Part shown: positions 1 through 8,809 of the stretch, piece by piece
Numbering within the stretch: position 1 is the stretch's first letter
How the letters are laid out: each line of letters starts with the position of its first letter
DNA from: an uncultured Trichococcus sp.
GTDB taxonomy: Bacteria > Bacillota > Bacilli > Lactobacillales > Aerococcaceae
Assembly (NCBI RefSeq): GCF_963663645.1
Contig: NZ_OY760503.1
Coordinates: 2,361,501 to 2,425,500 of the forward strand
Direction of reading: 5' to 3'
DNA length: 64,000 bases
Made by a program: the position numbers and the translations under genes
The notes under the pieces: model-generated
Told to the model about the DNA's origin: nothing
Databases searched by the model: none
What the model saw: only the letters and a program-made list of their open reading frames with translations

Positions 1-885
1 ATTTTCTATGATGGCTCATTGATGGACGTGACGAGCGATGGAAGGATGGACCGCATTTCATCTGCGGGATTCGGCTGGGGTTATATCGGCAGCTCCATCC
101 CTTTCGTCATCTTCATTTTTTTCCAATTGACCGGTATTTTGCCATTGAGCACGAGCGGCATTGTGAAGGGCGGCTTCATCCTTACAGCCATTTGGTGGTT
201 CGTCTTCACAATACCTTATTGGAAGAATGTCAAGCAGAACTATTACATCGAAAAAGAACCGCGCGTAATCCGCATGAGTTTCATCAGATTATGGGAAACA
301 CTGAAGAACATCAAGGAATACAGACAAGCCTTTTTGTTTCTGTTGGCTTACTTCTTCTACATTGACGGGGTTGGGACCATCTTCAAAATGGCGACTGCGG
401 TCGGATCGGATATCGGGCTCTCTTCGAATGAACTGATCGTCGTCATGCTGGTTGTCCAGTTTGTTGCTTTCCCGTTCTCCATCCTCTATGGCCGCGCAGC
501 CAAACGGTACGGCAACAAGAACATGATATTTGCGGGGATTGTAACCTACATTTTCATCTGCATTTATGCCCTGCAGTTGGACTCGCTGCTGACATTCATC
601 ATTTTGGCGCTGCTTGTGGGTACAGCCCAAGGGGGCGTTCAGGCGTTGAGCCGATCCTTATTCGGCCAACTGATCCCGAAAGAGCGGGCGAACGAATTTT
701 TCGGTTTCTATAATATCTTCGGGAAATTTGCGGCTGTGGTCGGGCCATTGCTTGTCGGACTCATCTCTCAGATGACCGGCAACTCCTTGGATGGGGTTTT
801 TGCCCTGATCATCCTGTTCGTGATCGGCGGGATACTGCTGTTTTTGGTAAAAGTTCCGGATCTGCAAGCAAACCAGCAGATTTGA
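1..885 (+). CDS. MFS transporter, UMF1/Atg22-like family (5' partial)
   Basis: Polytopic membrane transporter of the UMF1 (Atg22-like) branch of the major facilitator superfamily; the substrate is unknown. The frame is open at base 1 and reads I-F-Y-D-G-S-L before the first possible start (TTG at 19), resembling the amino-proximal FYD segment of this family, so the real start lies outside the window. About 294 residues are visible of a family usually 400-440 long. At least eight hydrophobic stretches are present. The segment Q-A-L-S-R-S-L-F-G-Q-L-I-P near visible residue 220 and the basic loop R-A-A-K-R-Y-G are typical of UMF1 proteins. No clear terminator follows; the 119-nt gap to dnaG carries a possible promoter. 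The family call is firm, the transported molecule is not. Confidence 0.85.
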   Translation: MFYDGSLMDVTSDGRMDRISSAGFGWGYIGSSIPFVIFIFFQLTGILPLSTSGIVKGGFILTAIWWFVFTIPYWKNVKQNYYIEKEPRVIRMSFIRLWETLKNIKEYRQAFLFLLAYFFYIDGVGTIFKMATAVGSDIGLSSNELIVVMLVVQFVAFPFSILYGRAAKRYGNKNMIFAGIVTYIFICIYALQLDSLLTFIILALLVGTAQGGVQALSRSLFGQLIPKERANEFFGFYNIFGKFAAVVGPLLVGLISQMTGNSLDGVFALIILFVIGGILLFLVKVPDLQANQQI

Positions 886-913
886 AAGCAAAGCTGTCCC
901 TTTGAATTAATAT

Positions 914-942
914 TTGCATGTGTTGCACAGATGTGGTAAAAT
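914..942 (+). promoter_or_regulatory. Possible promoter of dnaG-rpoD
   Basis: TTGCAT at 914-919 and TAAAAT at 937-942 are separated by 17 nt, about 60 nt before the dnaG start. A second weaker pair, TTGCAT at 948-953 and TATAAA at 969-974, lies just downstream. Inferred from spacing only. Confidence 0.35.
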
Positions 943-1004
943 CTAATTTGCATCTTTATGCTCGTTTTTATAAAATGAAGAGAATTCTTCAAGGTGGGAG
1001 ACAT

Positions 1005-2882
1005 TTGGCAGAACGTATTTCAGAAGAAAAATTAGCGCAAATCAGAACCGAAACGAATATTGTTGATGTCGTCAGCCAATATGTACAACTCAAAAAAAGA
1101 GGCAAGAATCATTTCGGATTTTGCCCGTTCCATGACGAGAAGACCCCCTCTTTTTCTGTCGCAGAAGAAAAACAGATTTTCCACTGTTTCAGCTGCGGAA
1201 GGGGAGGGAATGTTTTTACTTTCTTGATGGATGTCGAGGGTATTTCATTCGTTGAAGCAGTCATTAAGACAGCCGAATTAAGCAACATCGCCTTGGATTT
1301 CTCGTACGAAAATCATGCACCGGATAATCCGCTGCAGTCAAAGAAAGAAAAGCTGATCCAAATCCATGAGGAAGCAGCAGCTTTTTACCATCAGGTCCTG
1401 ATGAATACCGTTACGGGGCAAGCTGCGCTGGATTACATGATCCAACGCGGCTTCACGCCGGAGACACTAAAAGAGTATCAAATAGGCTTTTCTCCTTCCA
1501 ATCGGACAGCGCTCTTTCAAATGCTAAAAGCGAAGACATTCGATGAAGGGCTCCTTCAGGAAAGTGGTATATTCACGGATAGACAAGGCCAAAACGAACT
1601 TTACGATCGGTTCTCGGCCAGAATCATTTTCCCATTGCGTAACGCTAAAGGAAAGGCAGTCGCTTTTTCCGGCAGAATTCTGCATGCTTCCCCTGTGGAT
1701 GACACAGGTTACCATGAAGCAAAATATCTGAACAGTCCGGAAACGCTCTTGTTCAACAAACGTGATTTCCTTTTCAACTTCGATAAAGCCCGCAGTGAGA
1801 TCCGCAGACATTCCGAAGTGATCCTTTTCGAAGGGTACATGGATGTCATATCCGCTTGGCAAGCAGGTGTGAAAAATGGCGTCGCCTCGATGGGAACCAG
1901 TCTGACGGATGAACAGAACCGGATATTGACGAAGACGGCCGATAAAATAGTCATTGCCTATGACGGCGATCGTCCCGGTGTCGAGGCGACCAAGCGCGCC
2001 ATTGAGATACTGGAACGCAATAAGCACTTCGATATCTCGATTTTCCCGCTGGAAGCCGGCATGGACCCGGATGAATACATCCAGCAGAAAGGTCCGGAGG
2101 CATTCGCCAAGGCGCTGAAAAATAACCGCGAGACAGTCATCCAGTTCTATTCACGCTACCTCAAGATGAATCTGAACCTGGATTCCGAAAAAAATCGCAT
2201 CACCTATATCGAAACCATGCTTAAGGCGCTGGCTCCCTTGGATTCTCTGATCGAAAGAGAGCTCTACATGAAGGATATCGCGGATGAATTCAGCATACCG
2301 ATCGATATCCTGCAGAAACAATTGAAGGGTTATCAACAAGAGGTGCTTCAGCAGCGGCCTGGACGCGAACCGCTCAGGCGGGCTGCGCCGCATGATGCTG
2401 CGCCCCACGCGATGTATCCGAGTACGAACAAACGCAAAGTGACCCAGGCAGAGCAAAGTGAAAAGCAACTGCTTTACCGTCTGTTTCATTTCGAGGAAGT
2501 CTGGTCGTATCTGAATGAGATTGATGCGGATTTCAATTTCATCCATGACGACTACCAGACGATCTACATTTTGTATGAAGAGTTTTTCAGGCAGACTGGG
2601 TTGGTCGGGAATATCGACCAATTTTTGGACCGCATCAATAATCAGGCTCTTCAGAATGTGATTACGGAGATCGAATGGTTCCAATTGGATTCGGAAGTCA
2701 CCTATCAGGAAATTCAGGATCTCGTCCATATCATCCGGGATAAGTCGTCCCTTCAGGATCAACTGACAAAAAAACAGGCTGAAATGAAGGAAGCCCGAAA
2801 GAAAAATGACAATGAGCGTCTGAAGACAATCATGTTGGAAATTGTTTCCCTTTCAAAAGAATTAAAAGCAACAAAGAAATAG
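1005..2882 (+). CDS. dnaG: DNA primase DnaG
   Basis: Synthesises RNA primers at the replication fork in partnership with the replicative helicase. The N-terminal zinc finger is intact, with ligands Cys40, His43, Cys61 and Cys64. The TOPRIM catalytic core shows E-G-Y-M-D-V starting at Glu276 and D-G-D around residue 320. A helicase-interaction domain of about 180 residues follows the core. I chose the TTG at 1005 because AGGTGGGAG precedes it at good spacing and the protein then begins M-A-E-R-I-S-E-E, as in other DnaG; ATG codons at 975 and 918 are possible but have no matching ribosome site. The 625-residue length is normal. rpoD follows after 26 nt, giving the classic macromolecular-synthesis pair without rpsU. 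Confidence 0.96.
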   Translation: MAERISEEKLAQIRTETNIVDVVSQYVQLKKRGKNHFGFCPFHDEKTPSFSVAEEKQIFHCFSCGRGGNVFTFLMDVEGISFVEAVIKTAELSNIALDFSYENHAPDNPLQSKKEKLIQIHEEAAAFYHQVLMNTVTGQAALDYMIQRGFTPETLKEYQIGFSPSNRTALFQMLKAKTFDEGLLQESGIFTDRQGQNELYDRFSARIIFPLRNAKGKAVAFSGRILHASPVDDTGYHEAKYLNSPETLLFNKRDFLFNFDKARSEIRRHSEVILFEGYMDVISAWQAGVKNGVASMGTSLTDEQNRILTKTADKIVIAYDGDRPGVEATKRAIEILERNKHFDISIFPLEAGMDPDEYIQQKGPEAFAKALKNNRETVIQFYSRYLKMNLNLDSEKNRITYIETMLKALAPLDSLIERELYMKDIADEFSIPIDILQKQLKGYQQEVLQQRPGREPLRRAAPHDAAPHAMYPSTNKRKVTQAEQSEKQLLYRLFHFEEVWSYLNEIDADFNFIHDDYQTIYILYEEFFRQTGLVGNIDQFLDRINNQALQNVITEIEWFQLDSEVTYQEIQDLVHIIRDKSSLQDQLTKKQAEMKEARKKNDNERLKTIMLEIVSLSKELKATKK

Positions 2883-2908
2883 CCCGCATCGAATGGAGGA
2901 ATCATTTT

Positions 2909-4045
2909 ATGGCAATCGAAAAAAATGATCAAGGTTTAACGTTAGAACAGGTGACCAAAAAACTGATCGCAGAACACAAATTATTGGGGTCCGTCTTCTA
3001 CGACGAATTGGCCGATAAAATAGCTACACCTTTCCAATTGGACGCGGACGACATGGATAAACTGATACAAAAAATGGAAGACGGCGGTGTCAGTGTCGTG
3101 GACGCAGACGGCGGTCCGACTGCTCGTCAACTTGCTAAAGAAACGGTAAAGCCTGAAAAACCAGCTGCAGCCAAAAAGGATGAAGAGGAAGACCTGATGG
3201 CGGTGCCACCCGGAGTGAAAATCAACGATCCGGTGCGCATGTACTTGAAGGAAATCGGCCGCGTGCCTTTGCTGAACGCAGAGGAAGAAGTCAATTTGGC
3301 CTTGCGCATCAAAGATGGCGATCAGGAAGCGAAACAGCAATTGGCTGAGGCCAATTTGCGTCTGGTCGTTTCCATCGCGAAACGTTATGTAGGCCGGGGC
3401 ATGCAATTCTTGGATCTGATCCAGGAAGGCAATATGGGTCTGATGAAAGCTGTCGAAAAATTCGACCATACGAAAGGGTTCAAATTCTCCACCTATGCCA
3501 CTTGGTGGATTCGTCAAGCCATCACCCGCGCCATCGCCGACCAAGCCAGAACGATCCGTATCCCTGTGCACATGGTGGAAACAATCAATAAATTGGTCCG
3601 GATCCAACGGCAATTGCTGCAGGACCTCGGACGCGAACCGACGCCGGAAGAAATCGGCGCCGAGATGGACCTTCCGACTGAAAAAGTCAGAGAGATCCTG
3701 AAAATCGCCCAAGAGCCCGTTTCCTTGGAAACCCCTATCGGGGAAGAAGACGATTCGCATTTAGGCGATTTCATCGAAGACCAGGAAGTCCTGAGTCCGG
3801 CTGAGCACACTGCCCAAACGCTTCTGAAGGAACAACTTGAGGAAGTGTTGGACACTTTGACTGACCGTGAGGAAAACGTCTTGCGTCTGCGTTTCGGCCT
3901 TGATGACGGGAATGTACGGACTTTGGAGCAAGTGGGAAAAGTATTCGGCGTTACCCGTGAGCGGATCCGCCAAATCGAAGCAAAAGCTTTGCGCAAACTG
4001 CGTCACCCAAGCCGCTCGAAACAATTAAAAGATTTTCTTGAGTAA
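2909..4045 (+). CDS. rpoD: Primary RNA polymerase sigma factor RpoD (SigA)
   Basis: Housekeeping sigma-70 factor that directs RNA polymerase to TTGACA/TATAAT promoters, consistent with several promoters proposed here. Region 1.1 spans roughly residues 1-75 and is followed by an acidic-lysine linker. Region 1.2 begins near residue 107 ([11 protein letters not shown]). Region 2 runs about residues 148-222 and includes F-S-T-Y-A-T-W-W. Region 4.2 begins near 336 with the helix-turn-helix [10 protein letters not shown]. The length of 378 is usual for Bacillota SigA. GGAGGAATC precedes the ATG. It is co-transcribed with dnaG (26-nt gap) and ends at a strong terminator. Confidence 0.97.
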   Translation: MAIEKNDQGLTLEQVTKKLIAEHKLLGSVFYDELADKIATPFQLDADDMDKLIQKMEDGGVSVVDADGGPTARQLAKETVKPEKPAAAKKDEEEDLMAVPPGVKINDPVRMYLKEIGRVPLLNAEEEVNLALRIKDGDQEAKQQLAEANLRLVVSIAKRYVGRGMQFLDLIQEGNMGLMKAVEKFDHTKGFKFSTYATWWIRQAITRAIADQARTIRIPVHMVETINKLVRIQRQLLQDLGREPTPEEIGAEMDLPTEKVREILKIAQEPVSLETPIGEEDDSHLGDFIEDQEVLSPAEHTAQTLLKEQLEEVLDTLTDREENVLRLRFGLDDGNVRTLEQVGKVFGVTRERIRQIEAKALRKLRHPSRSKQLKDFLE

Positions 4046-4054
4046 TAGGCGCCT

Positions 4055-4084
4055 AACCCGAGGTATTGCACTCGGGTTTTTCTT
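4055..4084 (+). terminator. Terminator after rpoD
   Basis: Perfect 8-bp stem AACCCGAG / CTCGGGTT with an 8-nt loop, then TTTCTT. It lies 9 nt after the rpoD stop. Confidence 0.9.
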
Positions 4085-4136
4085 ATGCCGTTTTCTGAAT
4101 GATATAAGGATTAGTGGGATATATGAAATGGAATTA

Positions 4137-4145
4137 TGCTAAAAT
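4137..4145 (+). promoter_or_regulatory. Possible extended -10 promoter for trmK operon
   Basis: TGC followed by TAAAAT at 4140-4145, 36 nt before the trmK start; no convincing -35. It is the first promoter-like element after the rpoD terminator. Confidence 0.4.
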
Positions 4146-4181
4146 AGAGCTATCAGCAAAAATGGAAATGGAGGGATGAGG

Positions 4182-4883
4182 TTGAACATTCAACAATTAT
4201 CCGTAAGACTCGAGGCAGTCGCAAGTTTTGTGCCGGAAAACGCCAGACTGGCCGATATAGGCTCGGATCACGCCTATTTGCCTTGTGTTTTGGCAGCGCG
4301 CGACGTCATCAGTTACGCATTGGCAGGGGAAGTCGTGAAAGGCCCCTTCGAATCGGCAGCGGAACAGATCAGAACATCAGGAGTAGGCGATCGCGTCAGC
4401 GCCAGATTAGGCGATGGCATGGATGTGATCGAACCGATGGATCTTATAAATGTCGTCACTATCTGCGGGATGGGTGGGGATTTGATTTCCAAAATTCTGG
4501 AAAAAGGCAGATTGAAGGGCAAGTTGGTTGGTGTGGAACGACTGATTCTTCAGCCCAACAACGGAGAAAAGAAGCTGCGTGAATGGCTGATCGGCCACCA
4601 ATTCAAAATCATCGACGAAACGATATTGGAAGAAAACGGAAAGATTTATGAAATCATCGTCGCTGAAAATGCAGAGACAACAGAAAAATACTCCGATCTG
4701 GAATACAGTTTCGGCCGTTTCTTGCTTCAGGAAAAAAATGAGACTTTCCGCAAAAAATGGCTGTCCGAAATCGATAAATGCCAATACATATTGGACAGCA
4801 TGCAAAAAGCAAGCAACAATCTTAATGAAAAAGAACAGCAAGTGATCAATAAAATCAATGAAATTAAAGAGGTGCTGGAATGA
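4182..4883 (+). CDS. trmK: tRNA (adenine-N1)-methyltransferase TrmK
   Basis: SAM-dependent enzyme that methylates N1 of adenine 22 in tRNA. The Rossmann motif A-D-I-G-S-D-H-A-Y-L sits at residues 24-33 and G-M-G-G follows near residue 103; the C-terminal part is a helical domain with a coiled-coil character. TTG at 4182 is the preferred start: GGAGG at 4170-4174 is 7 nt away, and the protein then begins M-N-I-Q-Q-L like family members. The upstream ATG at 4176 is only 1 nt from the ribosome site. The length is 233 residues. The stop overlaps the ATG of the next gene (ATGA), so the two are probably translationally coupled; trmK followed by a nif3 gene is a conserved Bacillota arrangement. Confidence 0.93.
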   Translation: MNIQQLSVRLEAVASFVPENARLADIGSDHAYLPCVLAARDVISYALAGEVVKGPFESAAEQIRTSGVGDRVSARLGDGMDVIEPMDLINVVTICGMGGDLISKILEKGRLKGKLVGVERLILQPNNGEKKLREWLIGHQFKIIDETILEENGKIYEIIVAENAETTEKYSDLEYSFGRFLLQEKNETFRKKWLSEIDKCQYILDSMQKASNNLNEKEQQVINKINEIKEVLE

Positions 4884-6013
4884 AAAGCATTACTGGTTAT
4901 GAATTCATCGAGTTATTCGAATCGCATGTTCCGACTTGGCTGGCAGAGGATGGGGATCCGGTGGGTCTCCATTTGGGAGATTTGAGCCGTCCGGTCCGCC
5001 GTATTTTGGTTACGCTTGATGTCCGCCCGGAAGTCGTTCAGGAGGCCATCGAGAAGCAAGCCGATTTTATTTTCTCCCATCATCCGCCAATCTACAGACC
5101 GCTAAAAAATCTGGATGTTTCAGATAAGCAAACGAAAATGTACGGAGATCTGCTGAAGCATGATATCAGCGTGTATGCGGCCCACACGAATCTGGACAAT
5201 GCGAATAACGGAATGAACGATTGGCTATCTGAGGCGTTGGGGCTTTTGGATGTCGAAATCATGGATGTCACGAAGCGTGTGCCTGTAAAGAAAATATCCG
5301 TATGTGTGCCGAATGCCGAATGCAATAGTGTCCGCTTGGCTATGACCGATGCGGGAGCAGGGAACATTTCCGACGAATACAGCCACTGTTCCTTTGAGAC
5401 GCAGGGGGTTGGCCGCTTCACGCCGCTGGAAGGTGCAAAACCTGCCATCGGCCATATCAACGAAGCGGAGGAAGTCCAAGAGAAAAAAATTGAGATGGTC
5501 GTCGAAGACAAATACTTGGCTGACGTCTTGGAGGCGCTGTATGAATCGCACCCATACGAAGAGCCCGTCTATGAAGTCTACACGATCAATAATTTCCAAC
5601 GCGAATACGGCCTGGGAAGGGTCGGTAATTTGTCTTTGCCGATGTCGTTGCGCTCCTTTATCCAGTACGTCAAGGATGTTTTCCAGATCGAGGGCCTGCG
5701 TTTTGTAGCGGCCGATTTGGATCAGACAATCAGCCGTGTTGCCATCTGTGGCGGGGATGCCGGCAAATATTATCGGAAAGCAATCAAAAAAGGCGCGGAT
5801 GTGTACATCACTGGTGATGTCTACTACCACACAGCTCACGATATGCAAGCGGATGGACTGACCGTCATCGATCCGGGCCATCACATCGAACAGATCTGCA
5901 AACCGAAATTATTGGAACTATTCAATGAATGGAAAAAAGAAAATGAATGGGATCTGGAAGTCATCGCTTCCGAAATCAACACGGATCCTTTCATTTTCGA
6001 CAGTCAATTGTGA
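4880..6013 (+). CDS. Nif3-like dinuclear metal-centre protein (YqfO/GTP cyclohydrolase I type 2 family)
   Basis: Member of the widely conserved Nif3/YqfO family, which forms toroidal hexamers with a two-metal site per subunit; the biological substrate is debated. Metal ligands are visible in both halves: S-H-H-P-P-I near residue 65 and A-A-H-T-N-L-D near 98 in the N-terminal part, G-D-V-Y-Y-H and D-P-G-H-H-I-E-Q in the C-terminal part. The insert between the halves, about residues 130-230, is the PII/CutA-like domain found in the long Gram-positive form, which explains the 377-residue length. It overlaps trmK by 4 nt and is followed by pepT after 14 nt. The family is certain, the reaction is not. 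Confidence 0.93.
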   Translation: MKSITGYEFIELFESHVPTWLAEDGDPVGLHLGDLSRPVRRILVTLDVRPEVVQEAIEKQADFIFSHHPPIYRPLKNLDVSDKQTKMYGDLLKHDISVYAAHTNLDNANNGMNDWLSEALGLLDVEIMDVTKRVPVKKISVCVPNAECNSVRLAMTDAGAGNISDEYSHCSFETQGVGRFTPLEGAKPAIGHINEAEEVQEKKIEMVVEDKYLADVLEALYESHPYEEPVYEVYTINNFQREYGLGRVGNLSLPMSLRSFIQYVKDVFQIEGLRFVAADLDQTISRVAICGGDAGKYYRKAIKKGADVYITGDVYYHTAHDMQADGLTVIDPGHHIEQICKPKLLELFNEWKKENEWDLEVIASEINTDPFIFDSQL

Positions 6014-6027
6014 GAGGATGTCAATAC

Positions 6028-7266
6028 ATGCAAGAGAAATTAGTGGACCGTTTTTTGAAATACGTTAAATTCGAGACAAGATCGGATGAAAAAAGTCTGG
6101 CAGTGCCTTCCACCCAAAATCAGGTAGACTTCGCAAAAACGGTTTTGATGCCGGAGCTGGAAGCCATCGGACTTTCGGATATCCAATACAATCCAGCCAA
6201 TGGCTTCGTGACGGCATTTTTGCCGCGCAACTCCGAAAAAGCGTTCCCTGCCATCGGGTTCATCGCCCATATGGATACGGCTGATTTTGAAGCGGCAAAT
6301 GTAAATCCGCTTATTTGGGACCACTATGCGGGCGACAATCTGATTTTGGATGCGGAAGCGCAAGTGATCCTTTCGCCGAAGGAGTTCCCTTCTTTGAAGA
6401 ACTACATCGGTCAGACTTTGATCACAACCGACGGAAAAACGTTGTTGGGTGCGGACGACAAAGCCGGCATCGCCGAAATCATCACAGCGTTGGAAGCGAT
6501 AAAAGCAGCGGATGACATAGAGCATGGGGACATCAAAGTTGCTTTCGGGCCGGATGAAGAAATCGGCCGTGGAGCTGATCTCTTTGATGTGTCCGGTTTC
6601 GGCTGCGATTTTGCCTATACGATGGACGGCGGTCCGTTGGGGGAACTTGAATACGAAAGTTTCAATGCCGCCCAAGCGATCGTAACGATCCATGGCAAAA
6701 ATGTGCATCCTGGAACTGCCAAGGACACGATGGTGAATGCGATCAAGTTGGCCATCGCTTACGACAGCGCGTTGCCGCAAAATGAAGTCCCTGAAAAAAC
6801 CGAAAAGCGCGAAGGCTTTTATCACCTGTTGGGCATTGAAGGCAGTGTGGAAGAAAGCAAAATGACCTACATCATCAGGGATCATGACAAGGATCTTTTT
6901 GAGGACAGGAAAACGACCATGCTTACGCTTGCGGAGCGCATGAACAAGGAATTGGCTGAAGAACGCATCACTATAGAAATGCACGATCAGTACTACAACA
7001 TGGGGGAAGTGCTGAAAAAAGATATGCGTCCAGTCGATTTGGCGGAAGCGGCGATGAAGTCGTTGGGGATACCCCCGATCATCGAACCGATCCGCGGCGG
7101 TACGGATGGCTCAAAATTGTCCTTCATGGGTCTGCCTACTCCGAACATCTTTGCCGGGGGAGAAAACTTCCATGGGCGCTATGAATTTGTGTCTGTCCAA
7201 TCAATGGAAAAAGCAGTAGCGGTCATCGTGGAAATCATCAGACAAAGCCAGGGATACGGAAAGTAA
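6028..7266 (+). CDS. pepT: Peptidase T (tripeptide aminopeptidase)
   Basis: Cytoplasmic M20 zinc metallopeptidase that removes the N-terminal residue from tripeptides, supplying amino acids from imported peptides. Visible motifs are H-M-D-T-A-D-F (metal His and Asp), G-A-D-D-K-A-G (bridging Asp), G-P-D-E-E-I-G-R-G (catalytic and metal Glu), and near the C-terminus R-G-G-T-D-G-S-K-L-S with the final metal His in E-N-F-H-G-R. ATG at 6028 follows GAGAGGATG and gives M-Q-E-K-L-V-D-R-F, the usual PepT beginning; an in-frame ATG at 5947 would overlap the previous gene by 67 nt. The length of 412 is normal. It shares the trmK operon. An oligopeptide importer lies at the far end of the window. Confidence 0.96.
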   Translation: MQEKLVDRFLKYVKFETRSDEKSLAVPSTQNQVDFAKTVLMPELEAIGLSDIQYNPANGFVTAFLPRNSEKAFPAIGFIAHMDTADFEAANVNPLIWDHYAGDNLILDAEAQVILSPKEFPSLKNYIGQTLITTDGKTLLGADDKAGIAEIITALEAIKAADDIEHGDIKVAFGPDEEIGRGADLFDVSGFGCDFAYTMDGGPLGELEYESFNAAQAIVTIHGKNVHPGTAKDTMVNAIKLAIAYDSALPQNEVPEKTEKREGFYHLLGIEGSVEESKMTYIIRDHDKDLFEDRKTTMLTLAERMNKELAEERITIEMHDQYYNMGEVLKKDMRPVDLAEAAMKSLGIPPIIEPIRGGTDGSKLSFMGLPTPNIFAGGENFHGRYEFVSVQSMEKAVAVIVEIIRQSQGYGK

Positions 7267-7529
7267 TGAGAAACCCAGTGCTGATTTATTTCCTCGTGGC
7301 GAATGCCGTGCTCTTCATCTTGATGGGCATCGACAAAAAGAAAGCTCGGCAAAAGGCTTGGCGCATACCGGAGCGCAATCTGCTTCTGCTGGGCCTTTTC
7401 GGCGGTGGCCTGGGCGGACTGTTAGGGATGCATCACTTCCGCCATAAAACCAAACACCTGACTTTCAAGGTAGTCTTCGCTTTGGGCACGCTCTTGATCG
7501 GGATAACAACTTATTTCGTATTTATATGA
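7266..7529 (+). CDS. DUF1294 small membrane protein
   Basis: Protein of 87 residues with two or three transmembrane segments (about 3-20, 37-55 and 65-85) and a basic cytoplasmic loop rich in Lys and Arg near 23-32. The pattern D-K-x-x-A-R-x-x-x-W-R-I-P-E followed by a Gly-rich stretch and H-K-T-K is the DUF1294 signature. Its function is unknown. The ATG overlaps the pepT stop by one base, so it is very likely translated with pepT, and a terminator ends the operon just downstream. Confidence 0.88.
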   Translation: MRNPVLIYFLVANAVLFILMGIDKKKARQKAWRIPERNLLLLGLFGGGLGGLLGMHHFRHKTKHLTFKVVFALGTLLIGITTYFVFI

Positions 7530-7533
7530 GAAC

Positions 7534-7579
7534 AAAAACTGCCGCTATTTCCCATTCGGGAGATAGCGGCAGTTTTTTG
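7534..7579 (+). terminator. Terminator after the trmK-pepT operon
   Basis: About 18-bp stem containing ACTGCCGCTAT and ATAGCGGCAGT with one G-U pair and a 4-nt loop, followed by six T. The A-run on the left may let it act on both strands. Confidence 0.93.
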
Positions 7580-7665
7580 CGTATATGACAATGTAAACGA
7601 AAGCGCGCATCACCGTTGGTGTGTTACACATTTGCAAGATGTTTCATGCATCCAAAATGATGGCT

Positions 7666-7781
7666 AGCGGAATAAGCCTGCCTCTCGGAAATTAGATAAA
7701 TCTGACCCATTGCGCTCTGCGATGCTCATTCAGGGCCAGATTTCCTAAATTTCTTTCGAGGCAGAGCGGGCTTATTCCGCT
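7666..7781. repeat. 116-bp imperfect palindrome between DUF1294 gene and degV
   Basis: The left arm starts with AGCGGAATAAGCC (7666-7678) and the right arm ends with GGCTTATTCCGCT (7769-7781). The match continues inward with small mismatches and a 4-nt insertion for about 43 bp per arm, ending at GACCC / GGGCC around a loop of about 24 nt. The loop contains CGCTCTGC (7713-7720), the exact complement of GCAGAGCG (7761-7768) in the right arm, so an alternative fold is possible. A T-rich tract follows on the plus strand. It starts 4 nt after the degV stop codon (minus strand), so it may terminate degV, but it is much larger than the other terminators here and may be a small repeat element. Confidence 0.8.
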
Positions 7782-7785
7782 TTTC

Positions 7786-8637
7786 TTATTTGTTTTTCAT
7801 CAGGAATTGGAAGGATACGGCTTCGGGGCCGGCGTGGGTCATGACGCTGGCGCTGGCATAGGAAGTGTGCATCTGGGCATTGGGGAAGGCGCTTTTCAGC
7901 ATGCCGATGATTTGGTTCGAATATTCCGACAAACCGTCATGCGTGATGCCGATCGCTTCAACATCCGAGTATTTTTGTTTCAGATCTTCGATGATCTCTT
8001 CGTAGCGTTTTACGATTGCTTTTGTGCCGCGGCCTTTCATGTCGGTAGTCAACGCGCCGTCGATCATTTTCAGGTTCGCTTTGATGTTCAGCAGCGTCGT
8101 GATGCGGCCCATCGTTTTTCCGATGCGTCCGCCCTTGACCATGTTTTCCAGGTTGACGATGCAGATGTAAAGCAGGGTGCGTTCCTTAACGGCAGTGACC
8201 CGAGGCAATGCTGCTGCCGCAGTCAATCCTTCTGCGGCACATTTTGCGGCTTCCAACACTTGGAAGCCGGTAGCCCTTGCGCAAAACTTTGAATCGATGA
8301 CTGTCACTTTGCCGTGGGTGAGCTTAGCCGCCTGGTGAGCAGAATTCACGGTTCCGCTCAATGTTTCGGTGACGTGGATGGACAGAACTTCACTGCCGTC
8401 TGCCGTCAGTTCATTGTATTTATCCAAGAAAGTGCCCATGGCTGGTTGGGATGATTTTGGCAATTCCTTGCTGTCCATCATTTTTTCGAGGAATTCAGGC
8501 TTGGTTATGGTGATGCCGTCGTAATACAGCACGTTGTCGATCATGGATGAAAGCGGGATTACGGTGATTCCATATCTGTCAATTTCTTCTGCGGACAATT
8601 CCGTTGTGGAATCGGTCACAATTTTGAAGTTTGGCAT
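7786..8637 (-). CDS. DegV family fatty-acid-binding protein
   Basis: EDD-fold protein of the DegV/FakB family. Members bind a fatty acid and, in Bacillota, present it to the kinase FakA for phosphorylation. Expected motifs are present: T-D-S-T-T-E-L at the N-terminus, S-S-Q-P-A-M-G in the lipid-binding loop, H-V-T-E-T-L-S-G-T, and I-D-S-K-F-C-A-R-A-T-G. The ATG at 8637 is preceded by AAGGAG at good spacing and gives M-P-N-F-K-I-V-T-D-S, the normal start. The length of 283 is typical. It is monocistronic and divergent from truB. No fakA is in the window, so which paralogue this is cannot be decided. Confidence 0.92.
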   Translation of the reverse strand: MPNFKIVTDSTTELSAEEIDRYGITVIPLSSMIDNVLYYDGITITKPEFLEKMMDSKELPKSSQPAMGTFLDKYNELTADGSEVLSIHVTETLSGTVNSAHQAAKLTHGKVTVIDSKFCARATGFQVLEAAKCAAEGLTAAAALPRVTAVKERTLLYICIVNLENMVKGGRIGKTMGRITTLLNIKANLKMIDGALTTDMKGRGTKAIVKRYEEIIEDLKQKYSDVEAIGITHDGLSEYSNQIIGMLKSAFPNAQMHTSYASASVMTHAGPEAVSFQFLMKNK

Positions 8638-8671
8638 GTTGATTCTCCTTAAGTACAGTCGTATTTCCTTA

Positions 8672-8699
8672 AGCATAGCAGATTTTGCAGAAAAAGTAA
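8672..8699 (-). promoter_or_regulatory. Possible promoter of degV
   Basis: On the minus strand TTACTT (8694-8699) and TATGCT (8672-8677) are 16 nt apart, about 35 nt upstream of the start codon. Confidence 0.45.
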
Positions 8700-8747
8700 C
8701 GCAGTTCTCATTGTGATTTGTAAGCATATTCTTCTAATCTTGATGTT

Positions 8748-8776
8748 TTTTCATGTAGAATAGATTATGCTATAAT
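8748..8776 (+). promoter_or_regulatory. Promoter of truB-ribF-hemW
   Basis: TTTTCA at 8748-8753, a 17-nt spacer ending in TGC, and consensus TATAAT at 8771-8776: an extended -10 promoter 34 nt ahead of truB. Confidence 0.7.
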
Positions 8777-8809
8777 AGGTTAGTTGTAGAAGAAAGTAGG
8801 TTGCAGACA

